Shown here one piece after another: positions 12,271-22,430 of a stretch of 64,000 nt of DNA (within the stretch, counting starts at the first letter, position 1; each line of letters begins with the position of its first letter). The translations under genes and the position numbers were made by a program. The DNA is from Lepas anatifera (Eukaryota; Arthropoda; Thecostraca; Lepadidae): NCBI GenBank assembly GCA_034440635.1, contig JAOTON010001685.1, positions 3,730,501-3,794,500 on the forward strand, read 5' to 3'. A model generated the notes under the pieces. That model was not told the DNA's origin. It worked only from the letters and a program-made list of their open reading frames with translations, and made no database searches.

Positions 12271-12976
12271 CCGCGGAGGAGGTCATCCGCTCCCTAACCG
12301 TGGCGGACTTCGTCCGCCTGGCAGGGAGGATGGGGCTGGTGTTTTCACGCCGGCCCGCCGCCCCGGCTCCTGAGCCGACGGCGGCACCTCCTCCTCGGCC
12401 CCCCTCTGTGGGGGGCAGAGGGCGGGACGCTGTTCCCGCTCCTAGCTCCCATTCCCCGGCCACTGCCGGGAATGGGAGACGGGGTCCTCCCCCGTGCCAC
12501 AGCACCAGCAGGCAGCGCCTGCTGTTGAGTCCCGGGAGTCGGCACCCGGTGCCACTCCGAGCCAGGCACCGACTGATACGGAGGGATGGACAGTTGTGGG
12601 ACGGGGTGGTAAGCATTCCCCCTTGGGGAGGCGCTTCCGGCCGCCGCCCGTCCAACCACCCACCGGCGGCGATGATTCTGTGCCACCGCCGCCGCCGACC
12701 CTACCAGAGACTGAGACGCCACCGGCACAGCCTCCAGCCCAGATCCGCTCCTCTACCGTAACAGCAATGCGGAGAAATTTTGAGGTGCCGCGGAGCAGGT
12801 CTCCGACGAAGCGCCCCGCTGTGAGCCCTCCCAGCCAACCACAAACCACACGAGCCCGTGCTCATTCTGTAGAAGGCGCACGAGGCCGCGGTCCGGTCCG
12901 CTACCGTATCGGTGGCCCCAGCGTGGGGCCAGCCAAGGGCTCATACGGGGGCACTGGGCCCCCTTGGAAAGGTTAG
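12267..12976 (+). pseudogene. I-clade LINE ORF1 C-terminal part, frameshifted
   Basis: Begins MTAEEVIRSLTVADFVRLAG and continues Pro-rich to about 12490. The sensible reading then moves to another frame (PQHQQAAPAVESRES, DTEGWTVVGRGGKHS) and ends at 12974-12976. An Ala/Pro-rich tail with an EGW-like motif is common at the end of I-group ORF1. The frame change near 12480-12500 indicates an indel. The gap to ORF2 is 44 bp. Confidence 0.6.
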
Positions 12977-13020
12977 GTCGAACCGTTTCCTTTTAGTAAG
13001 CCCGTTTTCTTTTAGCTTAA

Positions 13021-16000
13021 ATGACATTTTTACAGTGGAACTGCCGAGGACTCCGTTCAAATTTTAGTGACTTGCAGCATATCTTATCCGAATATAACCC
13101 ATCTGTTTTTTGTCTTCAGGAGACAAAGTTGTCCCCTGGAGCTGCTTTGAGCATTCGGAATTACCAGAGTTTTAGAAAGGATATTTTTAGTTCAACAATA
13201 GCATATGGAGGGGTGATGGTTGCTGTGCACCATGCCACTCCCTGCTACAGTATCCCTTTAAATACAGCGCTGCAGGCGGTAGCTGCCCGGGTAGATCTTG
13301 GTTTTATCAATTTGACAGTTTGTTCCGTTTATCTACCACCGAGCACCAATCTAAATTTAAATGATCTGCATAATTTAGTCGACCAGCTACCCACCCCATT
13401 TCTCTTGCTTGGTGATTTTAACGCCCACAACTCAGTGTGGGGTGGAGCTGACGGCTGCACGTGTCCCCGAGGCCGCACAGTCGAGAGTTTTCTTCATCTT
13501 AATTCCCTATGCGTCCTCAACTCCGGTTGTCCTACTCACATCACTCTACCCTCTGGTTCCCTCTCTTCTATTGACCTTTCCATCTGCTCTCCGTCTCTTC
13601 TTTTCCAGCTAAACTGGAGCACCCTGGATGATCCTCACGGAAGTGACCATTTCCCTATTCTTATCTCTCTGAACCGTCCTCGCACTCCAGGACCAAACCT
13701 CCCGCGCTGGAACGAAAGGCGGGCAGACTGGGCAGGTTTCGGGGCTGCGTGCAGTGCAGTGGACCCCACCTCGGAGGCCTCAGCCACTCAGGCTATTGAG
13801 AATTTTAATTGCATGATCCTTACAGCTGCGAAAAATTTTATTCCCATGACACTTGGGAATCAAAAACGCACGCCTGTTCCATGGTGGAACCAGGAGTGCA
13901 AGTCAGCGATTTTAAGCAGAAAACGGGCTTTTAGAGTTTTTAACAGGCACTCGACAGGAACAAACCACGTGAAGTTTAAGCGTGCTAGGGCATTTGCGCG
14001 TCGTGTTGTTCTAAACTCTAAGAGAAGGTGGTTCGTAGAATATGTGTCCAGGGTGAATCGTTTCACTCCTTCAACTCAGGTCTGGTTCCAAATCCGAAGA
14101 ATGCAAGGAAAGAATCGTCCCCCGTCTGCACCAGTTTTGGAGGCCAACGGGATTAAGATAACCAATCCCCAGGACGTGGCAGAGCACATGGCGAAGGCTT
14201 TTTATGACCGTTGCCGTGTTTTTTCTCAAAATCCTCATTTTACCCGAATTCGTGAAATTGCAGAGAGAAAACCGGTCGATTTTGGGCATGATAACTCCGC
14301 TCATTACAATGCACCTTTCTCAGTGGCTGAGCTCAGAGCCGCACTCTCTACTGTTAGGCCGGTGTCACCTGGCCCTGACAAAATCACTAACGGTATGCTT
14401 CGTCAGTTACCTGATTCATCTTTATCGTCTCTGCTTAATATATTTAACCACATCTGGAATAATAATGACTTCCCAGATCAGTGGCGCGAGGCACATATTG
14501 TACCTATTTTGAAGCCCGGAAAAACTGGTTTATCACCCACCGACTTTCGTCCCATTTCACTGACTTCATGTGTTGGCAAGCTGTTCGAAAAAATGGTTAA
14601 CCTGCGTCTTGTTTGGTTCCTGGAGTCCAACCGGCTGCTTTGTAGCAGCCAGTGTGGTTTTTGCCAGGGCCGCTCCACAATCGACCACCTTGTTCGGCTC
14701 GACGCTTCTGTGCGGGAGGGGTTTTTACGGAAAGCCCACACTATCGCAGTGTTCTTTGACGTGGAGCGTGCCTACGATTGCACATGGAGGCATGGTATTC
14801 TGCGGAAGCTTTTTGAACTGGGCGTGCGAGGACGCATGGGTTGGTTTATTTCGAACTTTTTGAAAAATAGATATTTTCGGTTCCGCGTGAACTCTACTCT
14901 ATCGAATCGGTACGAACAACAGAGCGGCATAGCTCAAGGTTCGGTGAGCTCCATAGCCCTCTTCGCAGTCATGATTAATGACATTGCAGACGATCTCCCG
15001 ACCGGTATAAAGCACGCGCTTTTTGTTGATGATTTTACGATATGGGTGACGGCATCCAGTACTGCTGCTGCGCAGAGGCGGCTCCAACTCGGCCTCGACC
15101 GCTTGCAGCAGTGGAGCACACGGAACGGTCTGACCTTCTCAAGTACTAAAACCAAGTGTATGCATTTTTGTAACAGACGGGGTTATTGTGAAGATCCAAC
15201 ATTGTTCATCTACGGTAATCAGATTGAAGTTGTAGCAGAAACAAGATTCCTCGGCTTAACGCTCGACAAAAAACTCACATATGTGCCGCATCTGAAAGAT
15301 CTGCGTAAAAAGTGTTTCGATTCGCTCAATATGTTCAAGGTATTGACGAAGATGAGATATGGCGCTGACAGAAAAATGTTAATCATGTTATATAGGGCGC
15401 TCGTCCGCTCCAAGATCGAGTATGGTTGTGTTGTCTATGAGGCTGCCTCCCAGTCCGCTAAAAGGATGCTCGATGTTGTTCACCACCAAGCCATTAGAAT
15501 AATTACTGGGGCGTTTCGTACATCTCCAGTAATTAGTATGCTGGTTGACACCGATGAGATGCCGCTTGAAACCCGCCGAAGAATGCTCGCTATGCGTTAT
15601 GCAATAAAGATTAAACAGTCAGCACAACACCCCACTTATCAAACCTTTTTTGGTGACGCCCAGCTTCGTCAAATCGATAATGGCTCGCGTACTTCAGCCC
15701 GCCACCCCGGGGTACGGGTTCGGGCTTGGTTGACGGAGGCTGGCATTGATACTGACCTTGTTGAACATTATGACATAGCTTCTGTTGAACCATGGATTGT
15801 GTCGGCAGTCAACACAAACACGAATTTACTCGAACAGTGCAAAGATTTGCCACCTGAATTGATTCGTCAGTTGTTTATGGATCTCTGCTCTGAGTCTTTT
15901 GAAAACCACGTCCGCTTTTACACAGATGGCTCTAAGAGTGGCAGTGGCACGGGTTGTGCGTTTGTTGGTGAGGGTGTCGAGAGGTGTTTTAGCTTGCCGC

Positions 16001-16410
16001 GTGAGGCATCTGTTTTTACCTCCGAGTTGTATGCGCTTTTTCGTTGTTTAGATCAGGTATCCAGGTCGAGGGCGAGACAATTCGTTATTTTTACCGATTC
16101 ACTGTCCTCTCTACAGGCATTGAGGTCTTTTTATTTTTATAACGCATCATCATCCTTTCTCTTAGTTCTCATTAGACAGAAGCTGCACGTTCTAAAGGAA
16201 AAGGGGAAACATGTCGATTTTGTATGGATCCCAAGCCACTGTGGCATCAGCGGCAATGAGCGGGCCTATTCAGCTGCAAAGGCTGCAGTAGAACGTGATG
16301 TCCCCCCTGGTCTTCATATTCCATTCTTTGACCTGTATGCGCCTGTTAAGAAGTTTTTAATGAGAAGCTGGCAGCGGCGATGGGACGAGGACCCCAGGGG
16401 GCTAAGTTGA
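13021..16410 (+). CDS. I-clade LINE ORF2: endonuclease, reverse transcriptase, RNase H
   Basis: The 1129-codon frame starts MTFLQWNCRGLRSNF. An APE-type endonuclease is visible (QWNCRG at residue 5, LQETKL near 35, LLGDFNAHNSVW near 130, GSDHFPI near 207). The RT has FRPISLTSCVGKLFEKM, motif A FFDVERAYD near 578, motif B as GIAQGSVSS instead of the usual GVPQGS, and motif C FVDD near 670 (most relatives have FADD). RNase H follows: YTDGSK near 966, SELYAL, FTDSLSS, then IPSHCGISGNERAY. The Asp expected after NERA is Tyr at residue 1083. The frame stops early at 16408-16410; the zinc-knuckle tail is in another frame. Confidence 0.92.
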   Translation: MTFLQWNCRGLRSNFSDLQHILSEYNPSVFCLQETKLSPGAALSIRNYQSFRKDIFSSTIAYGGVMVAVHHATPCYSIPLNTALQAVAARVDLGFINLTVCSVYLPPSTNLNLNDLHNLVDQLPTPFLLLGDFNAHNSVWGGADGCTCPRGRTVESFLHLNSLCVLNSGCPTHITLPSGSLSSIDLSICSPSLLFQLNWSTLDDPHGSDHFPILISLNRPRTPGPNLPRWNERRADWAGFGAACSAVDPTSEASATQAIENFNCMILTAAKNFIPMTLGNQKRTPVPWWNQECKSAILSRKRAFRVFNRHSTGTNHVKFKRARAFARRVVLNSKRRWFVEYVSRVNRFTPSTQVWFQIRRMQGKNRPPSAPVLEANGIKITNPQDVAEHMAKAFYDRCRVFSQNPHFTRIREIAERKPVDFGHDNSAHYNAPFSVAELRAALSTVRPVSPGPDKITNGMLRQLPDSSLSSLLNIFNHIWNNNDFPDQWREAHIVPILKPGKTGLSPTDFRPISLTSCVGKLFEKMVNLRLVWFLESNRLLCSSQCGFCQGRSTIDHLVRLDASVREGFLRKAHTIAVFFDVERAYDCTWRHGILRKLFELGVRGRMGWFISNFLKNRYFRFRVNSTLSNRYEQQSGIAQGSVSSIALFAVMINDIADDLPTGIKHALFVDDFTIWVTASSTAAAQRRLQLGLDRLQQWSTRNGLTFSSTKTKCMHFCNRRGYCEDPTLFIYGNQIEVVAETRFLGLTLDKKLTYVPHLKDLRKKCFDSLNMFKVLTKMRYGADRKMLIMLYRALVRSKIEYGCVVYEAASQSAKRMLDVVHHQAIRIITGAFRTSPVISMLVDTDEMPLETRRRMLAMRYAIKIKQSAQHPTYQTFFGDAQLRQIDNGSRTSARHPGVRVRAWLTEAGIDTDLVEHYDIASVEPWIVSAVNTNTNLLEQCKDLPPELIRQLFMDLCSESFENHVRFYTDGSKSGSGTGCAFVGEGVERCFSLPREASVFTSELYALFRCLDQVSRSRARQFVIFTDSLSSLQALRSFYFYNASSSFLLVLIRQKLHVLKEKGKHVDFVWIPSHCGISGNERAYSAAKAAVERDVPPGLHIPFFDLYAPVKKFLMRSWQRRWDEDPRGLS

Positions 16411-16748
16411 GGAGTGTCAAACCCAAACTAGGGAAATGGCTTTCTAGCAGCGCTGGATCCAGGAGAGAGGAGGTGGTTTTGTCGCGGTTGCGAATTGGCC
16501 ACACTCACGCAACCCACTCTTTCCGCTTGAGTGGAGAGGATCCTCCGCTCTGTCCGCGCTGTGGCGACTCGCTGAGTGTCAAGCATGTCCTTGTTGACTG
16601 CCGCGATTATGAAATTGAACGGTTTAGACACCTGGGAGGGTCACCCTCCTTGGAGTCCCTTCTTGGCGAGTTTCCAACCGTGGGACTGTCTAGTATTTTA
16701 TCGTTTTTGAAAAGCATCGACTTTAATGTTATTTACTCGCCGACCTAA
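16380..16748 (+). pseudogene. I-clade LINE ORF2 C-terminal tail, out of frame
   Basis: Encodes VLSRLRIGHTHATHSF, then CPRCGD...HVLVDC, the Cys/His tail after RNase H in I-group ORF2, and stops at 16746-16748. It overlaps the end of the main frame by about 30 bp in a different register, so a small indel near 16400 has separated it. Confidence 0.8.
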
Positions 16749-16926
16749 GTGTGTGTGTGTGTGTGCTATATTTTTTTCGTTTTAGCCGTCCTTTTACTGT
16801 GGACAGACTTTTAGCCACGTTGATTGTTGAAGCCATTCTGTATGCATTTTATTGAGTGTTATGGGCGCCACATGACCTTCGTTGTCGGCGCGCCCTTAAA
16901 ACCCAATGATGATGATGATGATGATG

Positions 16927-19436
16927 AGGATGTTTAATCGATGCAGTCTGGAAGAGAACGTTGATCCCCATACTTCTAGACCGTATGTTAGGTGCGACTG
17001 GACAAGGGAATTATACAGAAGAAGGAGATGACAGGGTTTAAGGACGTGACTTACACGAGAAATGAAACCGATGTTGCGAGCGACAGTGTTTTCCACAGTC
17101 CTGATATGTGGTTCCCATTTGAAATTTTCATCGATTGTAATGCCTAAATACTTAATAGTTGGTTGTCTTGCTATCCTTTCATTGTTGATAGAAATACTTA
17201 TATCTATATGATTACATGATTTTGAAAATAATTGATAAGCAGATTTCTTTGCATTGACAGTGAGACGGTTACAAGATAGCCAATCCGTGACTTTGGGGAG
17301 ATTCTGATTTACGACATTTTGGAGGTCATGAGCACTGGGGGCTGAGAATGTAAGGACGGCATCATCGGCAAATTGATAAAATCTACAGTTAGGGGTACTA
17401 AAGGTTATGTCGTTAATAAAGATGAGGAAGAGAACCGGGCCCAGAATGAACCCTTGAGGCACCCCATAGGTGATGCGTTGTGGCGCGGAATAGGTCGAAT
17501 TAAATTTTACAAGTTGACTGCGATTGTGTAGATATGACTTGAAGAATTTTAGAGAAGTATTTCGAATTCCATAATGTTGAAGTTTTTCCAGAAGAATTTC
17601 GTGATTGACAGTATCAAATGCTTTCGAGAAGTCCAAGTAGATAGCAGTACTTACTTGTTTTTGCGAAAGGAGTGAAGTGATATGCTCGTGAAGAAGTGAA
17701 ACTGGCATATAAGTACTGTGGTGTTTCCTGAATCCGAACTGGTTTTCATTTAGGATATTGTTAGTAGAAATGAACTCATTTAGCTGGTTGCAAACTAGCT
17801 TTTCTAGAATTTTTGAAAGGAGGTTTAATAAGCTTATTGGTCTATAGTTGCTGAATACGTTTTTGTCACCTGATTTATAAATGGGAACCACAACTGCTTT
17901 CTTAAATATATCAGGAAAAGTACCGGTTGATAAACATAAGTTTAATACATGATTTAACGCTGGTACGAGTGGTGAAGAGATGCCTTTGAGAATCTTTGGG
18001 GAGAGGCTGTCTGGAGTCGCTGTGGAGTTACAGAAATCTTGTATGACTGATGTAATTGATGGAACATCTGTTGGCTGCAGAACAAAAGTATTTTGATTAG
18101 GGGGATTATTTCCAAAATAAGACATTGGGTTTATGGTTGACTGTTTGAGGTTGTTATCCAATGATGAGGCAATAGATACGAAAAACGAGTTGAATTTATT
18201 TGCTATGTCCACGGGCGAGGTAATTTTATCACCATCACATGTAAATTCCGTAGGGAGGTCTTGTTCGGAACGATTTTTGTGAACAAGACAGTAGAGGGTT
18301 TGCCAAAGCTTGGTTGGGTTAGACTTGTATTCATCCAGTTTGCGGTTGAAATATAGTTTTTTGGCTGTTCTGATAGTGCTGTTTAATTTGTTTCTGTATA
18401 TAATATATTTACGCTTGTTTACTATGGTTGGTTCGCGTAAAGACTGTTTATATAATTCATTCTTCGTATTTATACTTTGTAACAGAGTGTAGGAGATCCA
18501 GGGCTGAACTGGTTCCGTTCTTCTACTCACTTTGTTTTTACTTAGGTTAGTTATTTCAGTTGTTATTGTATTGATCAGATATGTAGCAGCGGAACTGGGA
18601 TCCTGAAAGGCATCGATGGTCGCTAGTTTTTCTGTAAGAACAGTTTTGAGTGTCTCGATTTTTCGAAAATCAAACGATAGCTTATAATTAGGTTGACTTT
18701 TCTTTTCTTTGTGAATGGTAGAATTGATGGTGAGAGAAATTGCTAAATGATCGCTGACGTCAGAGATAATAACATTAGATTTGGAGACTATTGCTGGATC
18801 ATTACTGAAAAAATTGTCAATGAGTGAACTAGATTGGTTACAGACTCTTGTAGGTAGAGACACACAGGGAAAAAAGCCCAACGCAGCTAGAGTGTTGAGA
18901 AAAATTGCGGAAAATTCCGAAATCTGATGTTTTAGCAGGTCGATGTTAAAGTCCCCACCAATAATACCTGTTTTGTGCTGTAAATTGATTTGCACCAGCG
19001 TTAATTCAATATATTCAAGGTAGTCAGTGACAGCATAGGAGGGGGATCTGTAGGTTGAGCCAATTATTATGTTTCGTTGATTTGGAAGTTTTAGTTCAAG
19101 GAAAACTGACTGAAATTCTAATCTATCCGTTTCAAGGTCGCTCCTTCTTATATATGACAAGGAGTCTCTAATGTAGATAGCAGATCCTTTTCCTCTAGTT
19201 TGATCAGGTGACGAGGTTTCTAGTCTGAAATTTGGTAAAGTAAATGACTGTGCTGAAGCATTGTCTATCCAGGTTTCACTGATCAAGATAATGTCTGGTT
19301 TGCATGGGAGCTGACACACTAGTAATTCAAGTCTATCAAAGTTTTTTGCCAGTGAGCGGATGTTTATATGAACCACTATAATACCAGAATGTGGGTTAGA
19401 ATGATTCTGCTGGTTGTTTGAGGCAAGGTTTCTCAA
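16927..19436 (-). pseudogene. CR1/L2-like LINE ORF2, 5' part (endonuclease and RT)
   Basis: The minus-strand frame begins MRNLASNNQQNHSNPHSG. Endonuclease motifs: VVHINIRSLAKNF, ILISETWI, IIGGDFNIDLL, VSDHLAIS. RT motifs: NYRPISLLNLLSKILEK, motif A IYLDFSKAFDTVN, motif B TYGVPQGFILGP, motif C YQFADDAVL. No RNase H. The natural frame reaches GSTFSSRLHRLNIL and then runs into the (TGA)n tail of the inserted I-clade LINE, giving a false Ile-rich end at 16896. Its real end is at 9790-10194. The catalytic motifs look intact, so the insertion is what broke it. Confidence 0.92.
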
Positions 19437-20142
19437 ATCTAGATGTTTGCAATTGTTTAAGATTGATTTGAATTGGGCAAGGTTTACATCTTCATCAGTA
19501 TTGAGGCATGAAAAATTGGGCTCAAATTTGCGGTCTATTTTAGTGGGTGTGAGGCACCTGAGTTAAATTTGTAGGTACAGATATTTGATGGTTCGGATAC
19601 AAGTGTTTGCACTATCCAGACAGACAGCTGAGGAAGAGAATAAAGAGTGATGTTCAGTACAAAGTAAGGACAGGCAAGTGTTAATTTACGAAGGGGCACA
19701 GAAACAGACAATACAGCAAGTTGCACAACAAGCTGTTTCAGATGGGCAGAAAGCAGGCTGCTAGAAATTACTTCAGAAGGCACTAGCACAGAATTAGTAG
19801 CAATGAGTAAAAAAAACAAAAACAAAAACAAAAAACAGTAAACCGGCATGCTCAGCGCGGGAACACTGGAGGACCGTCACACGATTTGTAGGAGGCACTG
19901 TACAGGGCATTGCTCAGGGCGAGGCACAGCTTAAGCAACAGCTGTCCCATTAATTTAACCTAGAGGCAGGGGGTCTGATGGGCCGTCCTCTCCTGCTCCT
20001 CACTGAAGTATCATCAGATGTTGGGCTCCCTGACTCACGCACACGACATGGTGAAGCCCTAAAGGTCCCCTGGGCAAGAAGAGAGGTCCCCCCACTTAAA
20101 GATCCAGGTTCCCCCGATGGAGTTCCAGAGCTACCACCCCCA

Positions 20143-21528
20143 TCAACAGGGGCCCGGGAGGCAGAGTCGACCGGCGCCACCCCCGGACAGGTCTGTCCTC
20201 CCCCCACCCATCCGGGCCAAGACAGCAGGGGACCCCTCCAAACCCCTGACATGGGGAGTAGCCTCCACCGGAGCAACCTCCGCAGGAGCAACAGCAGCAG
20301 ATGCTGTCACAGACTCAGGCCCCCCATCCCCCAGGGAAGCAGGGGAAGAGTCCAGGGCAGGGCCAAGAGAGGGGACAGGCACAGGCTCAGAGACAGAAAC
20401 ATCCACCCCCGGAGTGGCACCAGCACGCTGGTCCTCCCCCGCCACCAGTGCACCCTCCGCCGGATGCACCATCCCCCCCAGCACCATCACCCCCACCAGA
20501 AACCACCGACCCGGCAGAGCGGTGCCCAGAGACCTCCCCCGACCCCCCTGCAGAACCAACACCGGGAGTAGGCCGAACAGGCACATGGGGGCAGGGCCCC
20601 CAGGTCCAGGATCCCCAACAGATGGAGGACGCTCCTGTGGCCCAGACGGACCCGACCCACCACACCCACCAGGAGTCACCCCAACACCCCGCCTCCCAGA
20701 CCCACCCCCATGCCCCCCCGAACCGCAAAGGGCAAGAATATCATCGCGGGTAGCTCCAACCCCAACCTCCACCGCCCTCTGGGAACCCCTGGGCTTCACA
20801 TATATTTTACCCTGGCTGGTGTAGTGGCTCTGGAATGGACCGTGCTCCTTTGGATGGTGAAGAGACCTCAGGAGTTTCACAACAGCTAGCCTCTCAGCTG
20901 TGAGGCTCTCGTGTACAAACAGACCTGGCTTCAATGGTCGAATTCTCCGTCTGTACACCGCATCTCGCTCTGCATAACTCAGGAAGCGTATGAGTATGAC
21001 GTTCCTGTTATGCAGCCTATGGCATGCAGAGATAGCCACTGGGTGGATTGAGATGCCGAGGTACTCCCTGATAGTTGTAAGGACTCCAGAGAGGGTATTC
21101 TCATTTGGATGGTACCTGGGGATTGCATCCCCCGAGAGCAACAGGGTGGTCAAGCGACTGTACTGCGCCTGGAGTTCGACAGCCGTGCGCAGTCTGTCCT
21201 GCTCTCTGGTGAGGTCTTTGCAGTGAGTGTCAACTATGGACACTTTTGAATCAATAGAGGAGCATGCAGAGTTCAGTGTGGCCAGGTTGGTCTCAGCCAT
21301 CTCCCGTCTCTCAATATTTTCCGACACTACAAACTGAAGCCCTTCAACTTCAGTTTTAAGGTCTGACAGAGATTGTCTCAAGGAACCAATCTCTTTTCTC
21401 AATTCCTGGTTTTCTTCTGAGAGCCTCTCAAGTCGCCCATCAACATAATTTGGGTTAATCGAGGGCATGTTGAGGATCAAGATACTTGGAGGATGGTGAA
21501 GAAGAAATTTGAGGATTGAGCCCGACAA
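20143..21528 (-). CDS. CR1/L2-like LINE ORF1 (coiled coil plus RRM-like domain)
   Basis: First protein of the minus-strand LINE. The likely start is MPSINPNYVDGRLERLSEEN. A heptad-rich coiled coil (EENQELRKEIGSLRQSLSD onward) spans roughly residues 30-115. An RRM/CTD-like region follows (RLTTLLLSGDAIP, AISACHRLHNRNVILIRF, KPGLFVHESLTAERLAVV), with KIYVKPRGS after it. This matches the L1/L2-type ORF1 order. The C-terminal 190 residues are Gly/Pro-rich with no knuckles. About 700 bp separates it from ORF2 at 19436. No stop or shift is evident. Confidence 0.75.
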   Translation of the reverse strand: MSGSILKFLLHHPPSILILNMPSINPNYVDGRLERLSEENQELRKEIGSLRQSLSDLKTEVEGLQFVVSENIERREMAETNLATLNSACSSIDSKVSIVDTHCKDLTREQDRLRTAVELQAQYSRLTTLLLSGDAIPRYHPNENTLSGVLTTIREYLGISIHPVAISACHRLHNRNVILIRFLSYAERDAVYRRRIRPLKPGLFVHESLTAERLAVVKLLRSLHHPKEHGPFQSHYTSQGKIYVKPRGSQRAVEVGVGATRDDILALCGSGGHGGGSGRRGVGVTPGGCGGSGPSGPQERPPSVGDPGPGGPAPMCLFGLLPVLVLQGGRGRSLGTALPGRWFLVGVMVLGGMVHPAEGALVAGEDQRAGATPGVDVSVSEPVPVPSLGPALDSSPASLGDGGPESVTASAAVAPAEVAPVEATPHVRGLEGSPAVLARMGGGRTDLSGGGAGRLCLPGPC

Positions 21529-21803
21529 TTGTGTTGAAAATGTTAGCTTGAACAGAAACCTGGGTCAGTCAGCAGCCCCGGAGTAAACCTTGTCACTCAA
21601 TGGGAAGCCCCAAGGCAAGAATGTGTGTCAGTCCATCAGTGCACCCCACTCAGACAACCTACTCACGGAACATGACACTCACAAAGGACCGGTGACACCA
21701 ATCGATAACTCCTATGGCCGAGAGGAAACGGGCCCCCTCCTACTGACCTTGGTTCAGCTCGCACGCACACACCGCACACCTCTCCCGCGGGAGAACCAAT
21801 GAC
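21529..21803 (-). other. 5' leader of the minus-strand CR1/L2-like LINE
   Basis: Non-coding sequence upstream of ORF1, ending around CTCCCGCGGGAG near 21781-21792 before a GTTAGTTAGTTAG stretch. The true 5' end and target duplication could not be fixed. Confidence 0.4.
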
Positions 21804-22304
21804 GAATGGAGTGTTAGTTAGTTAGTTAAGGGCTTTTTATAAGGCGTTCTGTGCAAAGCACCTTTGTCCGCCTCTAAAGTGTGGGGGGAGAATTTTCCGG
21901 GAGGGGTGTTTACTTTAATGTCGCAGAACAAAGGGACGAATCTTATTTCAAGGAATGGGTCGCGAAGTGTGGCAACACTTGCGAGGGAAGGGGATTGCTA
22001 CGGCAGAGATGCCGAGCCTGGGGCACAGGTAGGATTTAAAAGGGTACGTGAAGAGTCTTGCCAGCGTAAAGATTAATTTTTTGAATTTTGTTCCTTGTTA
22101 TCGAATAACCGTTTGCTTACGTTACTCGAGTTCCTCCATTGAAAAAGAATAATTTTGGGTTATTAGAAATACCCGCAAGCACCATGACGTGATGCCGCGG
22201 GTCTTTATCCTGCAACCAGGAGGTGAGGTTACAGCACCCTCTCTGGCTGGGTAGCCGCCGCATAGAGGAAGAGAGAAGGGTAATAGAACAGATAAAGTGT
22301 TAGG

Positions 22305-22430
22305 GAGGGGTGTGAGTTGGTTAGTTGTTAGTCTTAGATGTGGTTAGTATAGTTAGTAGTCCTTAAGTTAGGGTTAGTTGGTTAGCAAATATGAACGGAT
22401 GGTTAGGTAGGGTTAGTTGGTTAGTTGAAC
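22305..22430. repeat. degenerate GGTTAGTT-type repeat
   Basis: About 125 bp dominated by GTTAGTTGGTTAG words with variants (GGTTAGTATAG, GGGTTAGTTGG). It resembles decayed arthropod telomeric TTAGG but is not a clean TTAGG array. Confidence 0.6.

Larger units (their letters stand above)
10195..16926 (+). mobile_element. near full-length I-clade LINE
   Basis: A 6.7-kb plus-strand element flanked by the 14-bp duplication AGGATGTTTAATCG (10181-10194, 16927-16940). It has about 1.1 kb of 5' leader, a gag-like ORF1 with three zinc knuckles, an EN-RT-RNase H ORF2, a short 3' UTR containing a GT run (16750-16765) and a (TGA)n tail at 16904-16926. RNase H in ORF2 together with CCHC knuckles in ORF1 points to the I group. 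It landed in ORF2 of a minus-strand LINE, so it is the younger of the two. Defects are a break in ORF1, a frameshift near 16400 and an altered RNase H motif. Confidence 0.9.

Noticed and set aside
16896..16926. Ile-rich C-terminus of the minus-strand LINE ORF2
   Set aside because: It is the TGA-repeat tail of the inserted I-clade LINE read through, not part of the protein.
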